A DNA stretch of 12,184 nt from Ramicandelaber brevisporus (GCA_025201865.1 MU603205.1:3214-15397); one strand, 5' to 3'; counted from the first letter of the stretch, positions 1 to 7,080 are shown. A program made the numbers and translations. The notes: generated from the letters alone by a model not told the origin.

Positions 1-30
1 GGCTACATGTCTGCCGGCTACATGTCTGCC
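1..30 (+). repeat. 15-bp perfect tandem duplication inside the hydrolase gene
   Basis: Bases 1-15 and 16-30 are identical (GGCTACATGTCTGCC), giving GYMSA twice in frame. It lies where the helix after the nucleophile elbow should be, and at the edge of the window, so an assembly artefact is possible. Confidence 0.9.
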
Positions 31-705
31 TGCTACGCAATGCGCTATCCGGACCGTGTCGAGAAACTGGTACTGATATCGCCTGCTGGTGTTCCACCAA
101 AGCCCGATAATTACGATGACATTATCACCAATGGCATTCCTCAAGAAGTTGTCCAAAAGCGCGAGCAATTGACCGAGTACTACGAAGAACAGCGGCAGCA
201 AGTCCGTCCATCGCCAAAATCCGAATCAGCACCTGCACCACGCCGCAAGATCCCTTCATGGCTGATTAGCATGTGGGAAAACAATGTTACACCGCAGTCC
301 ATTGTGCGAATGCTCGGCCCACTGGGTCCAAAGCTAGTCAACTACTACGTCTCGCACTTCCGGTTCCTCAGTGAAGGTGAACACGAAGACCTGACATCAT
401 ACATGTACCACGTTACGGCCAATCGCGGATCAGGTGAATATGCGCTGTCGTCGATCTTACTGCCATTGGCTTATTCACGATCGCCGCTTGAACCGAGAAT
501 AACCGAGCCCGGAAGCCTGAAGATGCCAGTGTCTTTTGTGTATGGCTCGCATGACTGGATGGACTCGCGCGCCGCCTACAGAGTCAGAAATACAATGCCG
601 GCCGGCCAGGTTGAGGTTGTGACCATTCCTAGAGCTGGCCACAATCTGTTCTTGGACAATCCCGATGTCTTTAATGACGAAATGGTACGAATCCTATCTA
701 AATAA
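1..705 (+). CDS. Alpha/beta hydrolase, ABHD4/5 (CGI-58)/Cld1-like, 3' part only
   Basis: The reading frame is open from base 1, so this is the C-terminal 234 residues of a gene starting outside the window. After the (missing) nucleophile elbow comes the usual helix and strand ending in LISPAGVP (residues 25-32). A central segment YMYHVTANRGSGEYALS is typical of the CGI-58/Cld1 branch. The likely catalytic Asp lies in YGSHDWMD (Asp185), and the catalytic His starts an HxxxxD motif, HNLFLD (214-219), followed by NPDVFND. Family knowledge: members are lipases, phospholipases or acyltransferases of lipid droplets and mitochondria; yeast Cld1 deacylates cardiolipin. The exact substrate cannot be told from this part. 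The stop is TAA at 703-705. Oddity: residues 1-5 (GYMSA) repeat as 6-10 through a perfect 15-bp tandem duplication. Confidence 0.9.
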   Translation, partial: GYMSAGYMSACYAMRYPDRVEKLVLISPAGVPPKPDNYDDIITNGIPQEVVQKREQLTEYYEEQRQQVRPSPKSESAPAPRRKIPSWLISMWENNVTPQSIVRMLGPLGPKLVNYYVSHFRFLSEGEHEDLTSYMYHVTANRGSGEYALSSILLPLAYSRSPLEPRITEPGSLKMPVSFVYGSHDWMDSRAAYRVRNTMPAGQVEVVTIPRAGHNLFLDNPDVFNDEMVRILSK

Positions 706-887
706 CTCCTTGTAAATGCCCTCCCTTTTGATAAACTCTACTCGCTCTCTCTCCTTCCCCTCTTTTTGTGTATGTGTATGTGTATCTAGCACCGCGTATT
801 CAACTGTTACTGCGCCACTGGATAACTGGCGATCTGCCACGGTCGTCTCCTGGCTGACTGAGGATCGACAGCCATGTCTTCAGCTTG

Positions 888-942
888 GTATGCGGTCGCT
901 AGTTAATTATTATATTTGTGTTCACCATTGGTCTATTTTCAG
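888..942 (+). other. Possible short leader intron
   Basis: GTATGC at 888 is a reasonable fungal 5' splice site and TATTTTCAG ends at 942, giving a 55-nt AT-rich segment with possible branch sites (TTAAT). No coding exon flanks it, so if real it would lie in the 5' leader of the 1541 gene. This rests on consensus only. Confidence 0.25.
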
Positions 943-1120
943 CCCTAAAAAAAGAAGGGGGAGGGACCGCACCAATGATGATGGTGCTAATATGACGACA
1001 AAGCGACGAGTCGGTCTCCCTTCCATTTCACGCAGAAAAAAATCACATAGCTTCTTTCAGTGTATTGGTCCTCTTTGACCCCTTTTTGCAACCTCGAGGC
1101 ATATTCTGCACCATATCACT

Positions 1121-1149
1121 CCCCCCCCCACACACACACACACACACGC
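1121..1149 (+). repeat. C-run plus (CA)n microsatellite
   Basis: Nine C residues run directly into about ten CA units, with one CG interruption, roughly 390 bp before the ATG at 1541. Similar CA tracts precede the Ies6 and Not4 genes. Confidence 0.9.
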
Positions 1150-1540
1150 ACACATAAACGAGACCAGTGCTTGCTGTTGCGATTGTTGAAGAAGAGGCAG
1201 CCCAGTGGTCGGCAGTGATCTCTTCCTTTCTCCTCACCCCTGCTTCTGGCGGCAACCTCAGTCTCGTCTTGTTTCTGCCGTGTTCCTGATTCTCCAGTCT
1301 GCGTATAATTCTCTCTGCATCGGAACTGCTAGCAATAACGCACCTCCCTCCTTTTTTCGTAGTCTCTGCATCTACGCTTGGTCGCACTTTATTCACACAA
1401 ACACTCACCACCACGAGCACAAGCGCACAGCAGGTGCAGATTACCCTCGCTCTTCTGCTTCGTCCTCCCCACCCTTAGTCTTCTTCTTTTTTTTCGAGCA
1501 ATCTTTTGCCTTTTCTGTTGGTTCGGAAGCCGCAGTGGAC

Positions 1541-3115
1541 ATGGCGAGGATGAGCAGCGGCAGAGCAGCCTCACTCCTGGTTCTACTAGCGCTCTGCGCT
1601 ACCTTGTCTGCGGGCAGCAACGGTAACAGCACATTTGGTGATCGGCAACAACAACAACAACAGCAGCAGCAACAACAGCAGCAGCAACAGCAACACCACG
1701 GTGAGCAACAACAACAGCAACAACAACAGACTCAAAATGAATTGCCCCAAATCCAACAAATACAGCCAGTGGTAGTGCAATCGCGGCCTTCCGTGGAGCC
1801 GATTCGGGATACTGGCTATCGGCAATCACCAGATTCCGAGCAGTACAGTCAGCCCAGACATTTGCGCTCTGCATCGACGCCACCTCCAGTGCCGGACAAT
1901 GCTCCAGCAACGACTGCAACTACAACAGCTGACGACCGGCCAACAGCGAGCAATCCTCGCGAGGCATCTCAGCAGCCGATGCCAGATGTATATCCAGCTG
2001 CTCCTGTAAACTGTGGATGTGCCAAGCAACCACACCAAGGCAAAGGTGTGCAGGCAGCCAGAGTAGGGTTGGTGCGAAAGGCACAGCACCTGGAGCATGA
2101 TATCAGTGCGCTTCCTCCACCACCACCACCACCGCCACAGCAACAACCACAGCCACCATCGGAATTGACTTCAACAGCTACCGCCCCTGTCGATTCACCA
2201 CCGCCGCCGCCGCCTCCTCAACAACAGCCGCCATCAACACCTCAGGAACCGTCAACACAGCCCAATACACCACCGCCGCTGCCGTCTCCGCCAGTGGAAA
2301 CTGCGCCTGACAACGGCAGTGGCTCAAAGACAACACCAGTGCCAGCATCAACACCAGCAACAAAGCCTAGCGCAAAGCCTACTCCCACTAAAGATATCGA
2401 GAATGGATCTGACAATCCTGACGTTCCAACCACAGCAACAACACCGCCGCCAGTTACGTCGCCACCAAATGGTGATAGCACGCCTGTCACAACATCCTCA
2501 ACACATCCACCTACGTCTCCATCGCCTCCATCGTCAAGCACCCCTCCTTCTTCACAGCCTCCAGTCATCACATCCAGTACACCTTCATCATCTTCTACAA
2601 CGTCATCGCCTTCCAGCACGTCCTCTTCTTCTTCATCTCCACCATCGTCCTCTAAACCGCCCATCACTACTACCTCATCTACCTCTTCCTCTTCATCGAG
2701 CCGGTCATCGTCATCATCGAGCTCATCTTCTTCCAGCACTTCTTCATCCTCATCCTCCTCGTCCTCGTCTTCTTCATCGTCCTCGTCGACTTCTTCGTCC
2801 TCTCCATCATCGTCTTCCTCGCCATCCAGCACCAGCTCAAATCGATCAGCAACATCATCCCTATCGGCCACTATCACTCTGAGTCAAGTTGCTCCGCCCC
2901 CAAAGCTGGTTCTGCCCTCTCCAAATGGCACAGGCGGCATATCAAACCCCATAGAACAGCCGACCAAAAATGAAGAAGTGATTCCATTGATTGTACTGGA
3001 TGATGAAGACGCTCGTGCAGACGGTGTGCTGTCGTTAAGTAGGGGGATTGTTTCATCATTTAGCGCGAGCATCGTTGCCGGCATCGCTTCGCTTGCATTC
3101 TCTGTCCAACGGTGA
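1541..3115 (+). CDS. Secreted mucin-like Gln/Pro/Ser-rich protein, possible GPI-anchored wall protein
   Basis: The product is 524 residues. ATG at 1541 is the only in-frame ATG in the upstream open frame and starts a good signal peptide: basic start, hydrophobic core SLLVLLALCATL, likely cleavage after LSA (residue 24). Next come two polyQ runs (from residue 36), a Pro-rich region with runs of 7-8 Pro (about 190-230), a Ser/Thr/Pro-rich mucin-like region (about 240-450) with a nearly pure Ser block, and a short C-terminal domain-like segment. The last 23 residues (GIVSSFSASIVAG... to VQR) are hydrophobic, fitting a GPI signal or a membrane anchor. There are several N-glycosylation sequons (NST, NGS, NGT, NRS) and only two Cys after the signal (NCGC). 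Inference: a heavily O-glycosylated surface or wall protein. No catalytic domain is visible, and an unidentified intron cannot be excluded. Confidence 0.7.
   Translation: MARMSSGRAASLLVLLALCATLSAGSNGNSTFGDRQQQQQQQQQQQQQQQQHHGEQQQQQQQQTQNELPQIQQIQPVVVQSRPSVEPIRDTGYRQSPDSEQYSQPRHLRSASTPPPVPDNAPATTATTTADDRPTASNPREASQQPMPDVYPAAPVNCGCAKQPHQGKGVQAARVGLVRKAQHLEHDISALPPPPPPPPQQQPQPPSELTSTATAPVDSPPPPPPPQQQPPSTPQEPSTQPNTPPPLPSPPVETAPDNGSGSKTTPVPASTPATKPSAKPTPTKDIENGSDNPDVPTTATTPPPVTSPPNGDSTPVTTSSTHPPTSPSPPSSSTPPSSQPPVITSSTPSSSSTTSSPSSTSSSSSSPPSSSKPPITTTSSTSSSSSSRSSSSSSSSSSSTSSSSSSSSSSSSSSSSTSSSSPSSSSSPSSTSSNRSATSSLSATITLSQVAPPPKLVLPSPNGTGGISNPIEQPTKNEEVIPLIVLDDEDARADGVLSLSRGIVSSFSASIVAGIASLAFSVQR
1646..1728 (+). 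repeat. CAA/CAG repeat coding polyQ
   Basis: Mixed CAA and CAG codons encode two Gln runs separated by HHGE, just after the signal peptide of the mucin-like protein. Confidence 0.9.
2521..2850 (+). repeat. Serine-codon repeat coding polySer
   Basis: This is a run of TCN and AGC codons broken by occasional Pro, Thr and Arg. All of TCA, TCT, TCC, TCG and AGC are used, so the nucleotide sequence is far less repetitive than the protein. Its complement creates a false acidic ORF on the minus strand. Confidence 0.9.
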
Positions 3116-3438
3116 CATTAGTACCAACTTGCTTTTTAAACTTAATTAATATAATTGACGTGCGATATAATAACAAAAATTACTCTCTTTCGTTCTTTCC
3201 TTCCTTCTTTCATTTTTAGTCTTTTACCTCTTCTGACCACTGCATCCTTCTTTGTTTACTGATTCTTTATTTAATATATATAATGCTCTCGCCTTCTCAT
3301 TGCGTTAAAGCGTGCTCAATGTCCACTTTGATGGATGTGGTTTGCATGTTCTCTTTCCCGAACTTTTTTGTTTGTATTTTTTTTATTCTCGCTCCCGATT
3401 ACTCTCGTCCACTCGCCTGTTCAATCTCCAACAGATAG
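3116..3438 (+). other. Intergenic region before the small coiled-coil gene
   Basis: This 323-bp stretch is AT-rich just after the stop at 3115, then strongly pyrimidine-rich (about 3181-3260 and 3350-3435). It holds a TATA-like element near 3275. The tract ending CTCCAACAG at 3434, four bases before the ATG, looks like a 3' splice site, so the leader may be spliced. I see no gene in it. Confidence 0.5.
3271..3284 (+). promoter_or_regulatory. TATA-like element
   Basis: TTAATATATATAAT lies about 160 bp before the ATG at 3439. It is a plausible core promoter element in an AT-rich setting where chance matches are common. Confidence 0.3.
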
Positions 3439-3930
3439 ATGTCAGCAGAAACACAACAACAGCAACAGCAGAGCAGTCAGAGCAGTCAGAGCAATCAGAG
3501 CAGTCAGATCGAGGCAATGTTTGATCGTGCGCTCGAGACACTCGACACGTTTGAGGCCACTATAGCTAAACTGCTAGTGGCCGCTCGTGGTATCCACAAA
3601 AACAGCACAGACTCCTCTCTTACAGCAGCTGCAGATAAACCTGACGGGCTTGACGTAGTAGCATCAGCTGTTAAGGCACGCCAAGACTACAATGATTCTC
3701 TAGCGAGGCTATCGTCAATTCTGATTGAGATTGAGACTATTAAAACGAACACCGAATCAACTACAACAGAGAATCAGACATTGAGCGATGATGAAGTTGC
3801 AAAATTAGAATCGAAGCGAACAGAGTTGCTGAGTCAAATAAGTGAGATTAAGCAACAAAAGCGGACCATTTCCAAGCATGTTAGTCGAGCGCAGATGTCG
3901 GCCGTCATGTTCCTTGATGCCGATAGTTAG
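3439..3930 (+). CDS. Small coiled-coil protein, unidentified
   Basis: The product is 163 residues. A Gln/Ser-rich N-terminus (about 1-24), with a repeated QSSQS pattern, is followed by predicted helices: one around FDRALETLDTFEATIAKLL (about 29-48), one around KARQDYNDSLARLSSILIEIETI, and a charged C-terminal coiled coil around KLESKRTELLSQISEIKQQK. There is no signal peptide, no membrane segment and no Cys, so it is probably intracellular and part of a helical assembly. I do not recognise it. Its size and three-helix layout recall small Mediator head subunits (Med22, Med30 or Med11), but this is a guess from pattern, not homology. The ATG follows a pyrimidine tract and CAG, so a leader intron is possible. 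It is convergent with the next gene, with 209 bp between the stops. Confidence 0.65.
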   Translation: MSAETQQQQQQSSQSSQSNQSSQIEAMFDRALETLDTFEATIAKLLVAARGIHKNSTDSSLTAAADKPDGLDVVASAVKARQDYNDSLARLSSILIEIETIKTNTESTTTENQTLSDDEVAKLESKRTELLSQISEIKQQKRTISKHVSRAQMSAVMFLDADS

Positions 3931-3965
3931 TCTGATAAGTTAGAATATTAATTTTAAAAAAAAAA

Positions 3966-3995
3966 CAAAATGGCAAAATGGCAAAATGGCAAAAA
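3966..3995 (+). repeat. 8-bp tandem repeat CAAAATGG, three full copies plus part
   Basis: Copies lie at 3966-3973, 3974-3981 and 3982-3989, with a partial copy at 3990-3995. They follow an A-run in the 3' flank of the small coiled-coil gene, in the convergent intergenic space. Each copy contains an ATG, but none opens a useful frame. Confidence 0.9.
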
Positions 3996-4139
3996 GAAAG
4001 AAGAGAACGAGTAAGTAGGTAAGCAAGTAACATTAATGGATAACAAAAAGTACAGGATGATGAAATCAAAAAATGATTTGAGGGAGGAAAGAGGTATTTG
4101 GAGAGAGGGAGAGAGGGAGGTGTGGCATAACTGAGATGA

Positions 4140-5399
4140 TTAGAGACGTCTTTGAGGAGTAGATGCTGAGGGTGAGTCAACGTTATTACTTTCTGTAGAT
4201 TCAGCAGGCAAGTCAAATCCAAGTAACTCATGGATCGATTCGTAAACGTGCTCTGAGCCTTGAGTACTGCTGTCACTTCCTGCAATATCCAGGTATCTGG
4301 TTGGTAAAGGTGAGGGTAATGAATTAGCCACTTGGCTGTCGTCCATGACAAATTGCATTCGACGAGGTATGGGCCGAGACACGATATCGTTGATGTTACC
4401 CATTGTTGCTATTGCCGCTGTTGCTGTTGTTACTGTTGCTGCATCGAGGGCTAAAGCAGTCGATGATGAACTTCGACGAGGCAGATACAGTGTATCGGCA
4501 TTCTTCTGTGCTACTATTGCAACTGTGGCTTGCGAGGACATTGAATCGGAGGTTGAAGCAGATGCTGGCACAGGCGAAGACGTTATTCTCCTGAGCATCC
4601 ATGATAGTTGTGATGTCAAGCTCTCCATCATGCCTTTACTTCTTCCAGTCGAACTTGCACTTGCACTCTGCGATATAGCCTGGCTGTGGCCCTGACTCTG
4701 GCGTTCCCGCTGCTGAGAATGTGCCTGGTGCAGTCTGTTCTCGTTACGAGCTGATTGATGAACCACAGCAACGGTATCGCTTTGGCCCACAATGTCAATT
4801 CGCTGTCCGAGTTCAGCTCTCCGATGCGGGACCCTATTAGCATGTCGCTGTAAATGGAGTTGTTGATTCTCGGTGTGAATGGGAAAGTCCACGTTGGCTG
4901 CTAGTTTTGCAGGTGAAAATGTCACACCACCACTACCACTACCACTACCACCACTACAACCATCGTCCATCGTGGAAAGCATCCGATGAGGCTTAGAGTG
5001 TGGAAACGCCAAACTAGTGGTAGTAGGATTAGTAGTAGCTGTAGCTGTTGTTGACCACGAGGTACCACTCGGCTGATGCGCCGCTGTTGCCGATGAATGA
5101 CGCGCGCCTACTGCGCTAATACTCGATGACTGCGTGGCTGTGTTTGCGGAGAGGGCGACTGGTGTGAAACTGGATATCTGCAAGTGCTCAGAAACCCTGC
5201 GTGGTCTATCCAATCCCACGTCTGAATTCAACGAAGCTGGAGTTGAATGATCGCTGCTGTAGTTATAGCTACTTGCTGAAGAATAGCTTGAATGCTGGAG
5301 GTCAGCGTCGGCTGCGGACATTGCAGGAAACAGCGAGTGCAAACAATCCCGAACAAACGCCTCTGCTCGCTCAGCCACTCCAGGCTGTGGCGTATCCAT
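4140..5399 (-). CDS. Ser-rich, largely disordered protein of unknown function
   Basis: The open frame encodes 419 residues from ATG at 5399 to TAA at 4142-4140. The composition is Ser/Thr/Ala-rich with low-complexity patches (for example GGSGSGSGG, encoded near 4930-4960), suggesting long disordered regions. Parts that look more ordered are AEAFVRDCLHSLFPAM near the N-terminus, a His/Arg/Gln-rich stretch followed by ELGQRIDIVGQSDTVAVVHQ, an amphipathic MMESLTSQLSWMLRRI (257-272), and YESIHELLGFDL near the C-terminus (386-397), which could be short binding motifs. No signal peptide, membrane helix or known domain is seen. The frame has an in-frame stop four codons before the ATG. A coding-like stretch in another frame lies directly upstream behind a splice-acceptor-like sequence, so the true N-terminus may be different. 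Divergent from the Ies6 gene. Confidence 0.6.
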   Translation of the reverse strand: MDTPQPGVAERAEAFVRDCLHSLFPAMSAADADLQHSSYSSASSYNYSSDHSTPASLNSDVGLDRPRRVSEHLQISSFTPVALSANTATQSSSISAVGARHSSATAAHQPSGTSWSTTATATTNPTTTSLAFPHSKPHRMLSTMDDGCSGGSGSGSGGVTFSPAKLAANVDFPIHTENQQLHLQRHANRVPHRRAELGQRIDIVGQSDTVAVVHQSARNENRLHQAHSQQRERQSQGHSQAISQSASASSTGRSKGMMESLTSQLSWMLRRITSSPVPASASTSDSMSSQATVAIVAQKNADTLYLPRRSSSSTALALDAATVTTATAAIATMGNINDIVSRPIPRRMQFVMDDSQVANSLPSPLPTRYLDIAGSDSSTQGSEHVYESIHELLGFDLPAESTESNNVDSPSASTPQRRL

Positions 5400-5451
5400 T
5401 TCACTCGAGACAGATTATACTGCCGCACAAACTTGTCGTCCAGACGCAGTA
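5400..5451 (-). other. Possible exon start for the minus-strand gene
   Basis: Read on the minus strand, a T-rich tract with TTTTAAC and then ACACACAG ends at 5452, a good fungal 3' splice site with branch point. The next bases are open in one frame only, reading LRLDDKFVRQYNLSR, with normal-looking codons. That frame is not the one used by the 419-codon ORF starting at 5399 and runs on to a stop near 5228. Confidence 0.3.
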
Positions 5452-5573
5452 CTGTGTGTAGTTAAAATACAAACAAGAAAAATAAGTTTTGTCAAGGGAA
5501 GGGCAGTGTGAGAAGCGGAGACAATGTATGATAGGACTGACAGCTACAGAGAAAGAGATACTGGGGTAGTTGC

Positions 5574-5594
5574 AGTGGTGGTGGTGGTGGTGGT
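5574..5594 (+). repeat. GTG/TGG triplet repeat
   Basis: About six GTG triplets in a row in the divergent promoter region; they read CAC on the minus strand. Confidence 0.85.
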
Positions 5595-5663
5595 ACATCG
5601 TACGGTTTGGTACAAAGAAAGAGTGTGAGAGTGAGAGAGTGAGAGAAAGAGCGCGAGTACTGC

Positions 5664-5674
5664 GTATAAAAAAA
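5664..5674 (+). promoter_or_regulatory. TATA box candidate for Ies6
   Basis: GTATAAAAAAA matches the TATA consensus on the plus strand, about 480 bp before the Ies6 ATG. With the predicted leader intron the spliced leader would still be long, so the assignment is tentative. Confidence 0.3.
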
Positions 5675-5840
5675 GTAAAGCAAAGAGGATGTAGTCAGGT
5701 GACGCTCGCATCGTTCTCTTCTTCATTTTTTTTTCTGTCATGGTCTGTCCGTTCGTCCGGCTTGGGGATGGATGCACAACTTACAACGCACGCGCAAGCA
5801 CCATCACCATCACCATAACAACCACACATTCTGCATGTCT

Positions 5841-5882
5841 GCATGCATGCATGTTCGCTCACTCACTCACTCGCTCGCTCGC
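5841..5882 (+). repeat. Overlapping GCATGC palindromes and ACTC/GCTC tetranucleotide run
   Basis: GCATGCATGCATG (5841-5853) is a set of overlapping self-complementary hexamers. It is followed by alternating GCTC and ACTC units (5857-5882). Both lie between the candidate TATA box and the predicted leader intron of Ies6. Confidence 0.85.
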
Positions 5883-5952
5883 AGCTATCTACTCGAACAT
5901 TCTCTCTCGTCGAATTCTCTTTACTGAACTGCACATCGCATAGTAGTTTAAA

Positions 5953-6059
5953 GGTGAGTATCATACATGAGCAGGCTGTTTGGAGAGATAGGCCGAATGC
6001 AACGGTCGCTGATTGCAATGATGGATGAAGAGGGAAAAGTGGCTGTTGCTCGGATACAG
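5953..6059 (+). other. Likely 5'-leader intron of Ies6
   Basis: AAGGTGAGTATC gives a near-ideal 5' splice site (GTGAGTAT at about 5953), and GGATACAG ends at 6059 as acceptor, giving about 107 nt. A CTGAT branch-like motif sits near 6009, about 48 nt before the acceptor. No coding sequence is affected. Confidence 0.4.
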
Positions 6060-6086
6060 TGAAGCTGCTTCACAACAAGGAGATAA

Positions 6087-6128
6087 AACACACACATAAA
6101 CACACATACACACACACGCACACACACA
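6087..6128 (+). repeat. Imperfect (CA)n microsatellite just before the Ies6 ATG
   Basis: CA units with ATA and CG interruptions end only 22 bp before the start codon at 6151, so they are almost certainly part of the mRNA leader. Confidence 0.9.
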
Positions 6129-6150
6129 AGACAACTAAACTACAAAGTCA

Positions 6151-7065
6151 ATGTCAGGTAGACCAACCCGAAGCACTCGCATCGCAGCTCAGCAGCAACA
6201 ACAGGCTACTGCTGCGACCAGCAACGGAAACGGCGGTGAAGCTGCGGGCGGTCGTCGCACGCGTCGAACCACTGCAGCTTCATCCTCCTCATCGGCAAAC
6301 GACTCATCTAACGAGCCACAACAGCAGCAACAGTCTCGAAGATCAGCGACAGCTACGCCGGTAGAAGGCTTTTCGAAGCGAAAATCCGCTCAGCCAGTGT
6401 CATATGCAGAGGATGATGATATAGAGGACGAGTATCAATCGTGGAATGGAGGCGATAGCCCTCAGGTATCAGCAACACCAGCATCGACAACAGCAACAAC
6501 AACAACAACAGCAGCAGCAGCACCATCCAGTGTTAAGCGCATAAAAGTCACACAGAATGCCACGCCAGCAGCAACAGGCACTGCTACTCAGGAATCGACT
6601 CCAGTATTAATGAGTGAGGCTGGAGCATCAATTGCAAACAACAATATTGTGACATTCCCAAAGCCATTCAAGAATCCCAGCTACAAGTTCACAAAGAGAT
6701 CAAAGCCAATTCGACAAATGATTATTGCAGACAGGCAGCGTGTACAGGCATCAGCCACCAAGCAAATACAGCAACAGCAACAGCAACAGCAGCAGCAGCA
6801 ACAACAACAAGGTGGGAGAGAAGGAGGAAGTGGCGTCAAGCCTGTCAATGTACCAACAATGTACTGGAATGCAGAGGCTGGCCCATCAACAAAGCCGCAA
6901 AAGAAGTACTGCGATATTACAGGATTGCCAGCAAAATACACAGATCCAAAGACAATGCTGCGATATCATTCAGCCGAAGTGTATTCTATAATCAAAGGCC
7001 AGCTGAGTTATAGCGATCAGTCTGCCTATCTTGCACTCCGTGGAGTTGGTATTAATATCAAGTAA
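6151..7065 (+). CDS. IES6: INO80 complex subunit Ies6/INO80C (YL1 C-terminal domain)
   Basis: The product is 304 residues, longer than yeast Ies6 or human INO80C (under 200). The C-terminus (251-304) is a YL1_C domain: KKYCDITGLPAKYTDPKTML, then RYHSAEVYSII and a final YLALRGVGINIK. Before it, at 169-190, is the second family block, FPKPFKNPSYKFTKRSKPIR followed by QMI, and near 232-240 is the conserved-looking PTMYWN. Family knowledge: Ies6 pairs with Arp5 in INO80 and is needed for nucleosome sliding in the nucleus. Differences from Vps72/YL1 (SWR1 complex) are the KPFKNP block and the KYCDITGL form of the domain. The N-terminal 165 residues are a disordered Arg/Gln/Ser/Thr-rich extension with an acidic patch (EDDDIEDEY). 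A 14-Gln run (207-220) interrupts the two conserved blocks. No intron is needed in the coding region. Confidence 0.9.
   Translation: MSGRPTRSTRIAAQQQQQATAATSNGNGGEAAGGRRTRRTTAASSSSSANDSSNEPQQQQQSRRSATATPVEGFSKRKSAQPVSYAEDDDIEDEYQSWNGGDSPQVSATPASTTATTTTTAAAAPSSVKRIKVTQNATPAATGTATQESTPVLMSEAGASIANNNIVTFPKPFKNPSYKFTKRSKPIRQMIIADRQRVQASATKQIQQQQQQQQQQQQQQGGREGGSGVKPVNVPTMYWNAEAGPSTKPQKKYCDITGLPAKYTDPKTMLRYHSAEVYSIIKGQLSYSDQSAYLALRGVGINIK
6769..6810 (+). repeat. CAG/CAA repeat coding 14 Gln in Ies6
   Basis: Mixed CAG/CAA codons insert Gln 207-220, followed by a Gly-rich stretch (GGREGGSG), between the KPFKNP block and the YL1_C domain. Confidence 0.95.
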
Positions 7066-7080
7066 CGGCAGTTGTTACAA

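Larger units (their letters stand above)
706..1540 (+). other. Intergenic region and long leader of the secreted-protein gene
   Basis: This 835-bp stretch holds the 3' end of the hydrolase transcript and the promoter and leader of the next gene. It contains a TG-rich run (about 765-785), an intron-like segment (888-942), a C9 run joined to a CA repeat (1121-1149), and long CT-rich tracts from about 1200 to 1510. The frame of the next gene is open from 1205, but its only in-frame ATG is at 1541. The open frame at 716-1078 has no protein-like features and I do not call it a gene. Confidence 0.6.
5400..6150. other. Divergent promoter region between the Ser-rich gene and Ies6
   Basis: This 751-bp stretch separates two genes transcribed away from each other. 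It contains a GTG-triplet run (5574-5594), a GAGA-rich run (about 5618-5655), a TATA box candidate (5665), CATCAC triplets (about 5801-5816), overlapping GCATGC palindromes (5841-5853), an ACTC/GCTC tetranucleotide run (5857-5882), a likely leader intron (5953-6059) and CA repeats (6087-6128). A possible exon of the minus-strand gene lies at 5400-5451. A short minus-strand frame at 5544-5741 with one hydrophobic helix is noted but not called. Confidence 0.6.

Noticed and set aside
716-1078. 120-codon plus-strand frame after the hydrolase
   Set aside because: It has no domain, crosses TG repeats and an intron-like segment, and lies where a 3' flank and promoter are expected.
1205-1540. N-terminal extension of the mucin-like protein by 112 codons
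   Set aside because: The frame is open but has no ATG, is CT-rich, and would bury a good signal peptide that starts at 1541.
2242-2877. 211-codon minus-strand frame rich in Asp and Glu
   Set aside because: It is the complement of the Ser codon repeats (TCN read backwards gives GAN/GGA-type codons); its extreme acidity comes from the repeat, not from a gene.
2319-2882. 187-codon plus-strand frame rich in His, Leu and Pro
   Set aside because: Frame-shifted reading of the Pro/Ser-rich gene; composition is set by the repeats.
5544-5741. Short minus-strand frame with one hydrophobic helix after a basic start (MTEKKMKKR...)
   Set aside because: Could be a signal-anchor exon or uORF of the minus-strand gene, but it runs into GAGA and GTG repeats and I found no convincing splice joining it to the downstream frame.
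6681-6941. Minus-strand frame with a polyCys run
   Set aside because: Complement of CAG/CAA repeats in Ies6; the same applies to the polyCys and polyLeu frames opposite the Not4 polyQ tracts.
6151-7065. Vps72/YL1 (SWR1 subunit) as the identity of the YL1_C protein
   Set aside because: The KPFKNP block before the domain and the KYCDITGL...YTDPKTMLRY form match Ies6/INO80C, and the long YL1 N-terminal domain is not seen.
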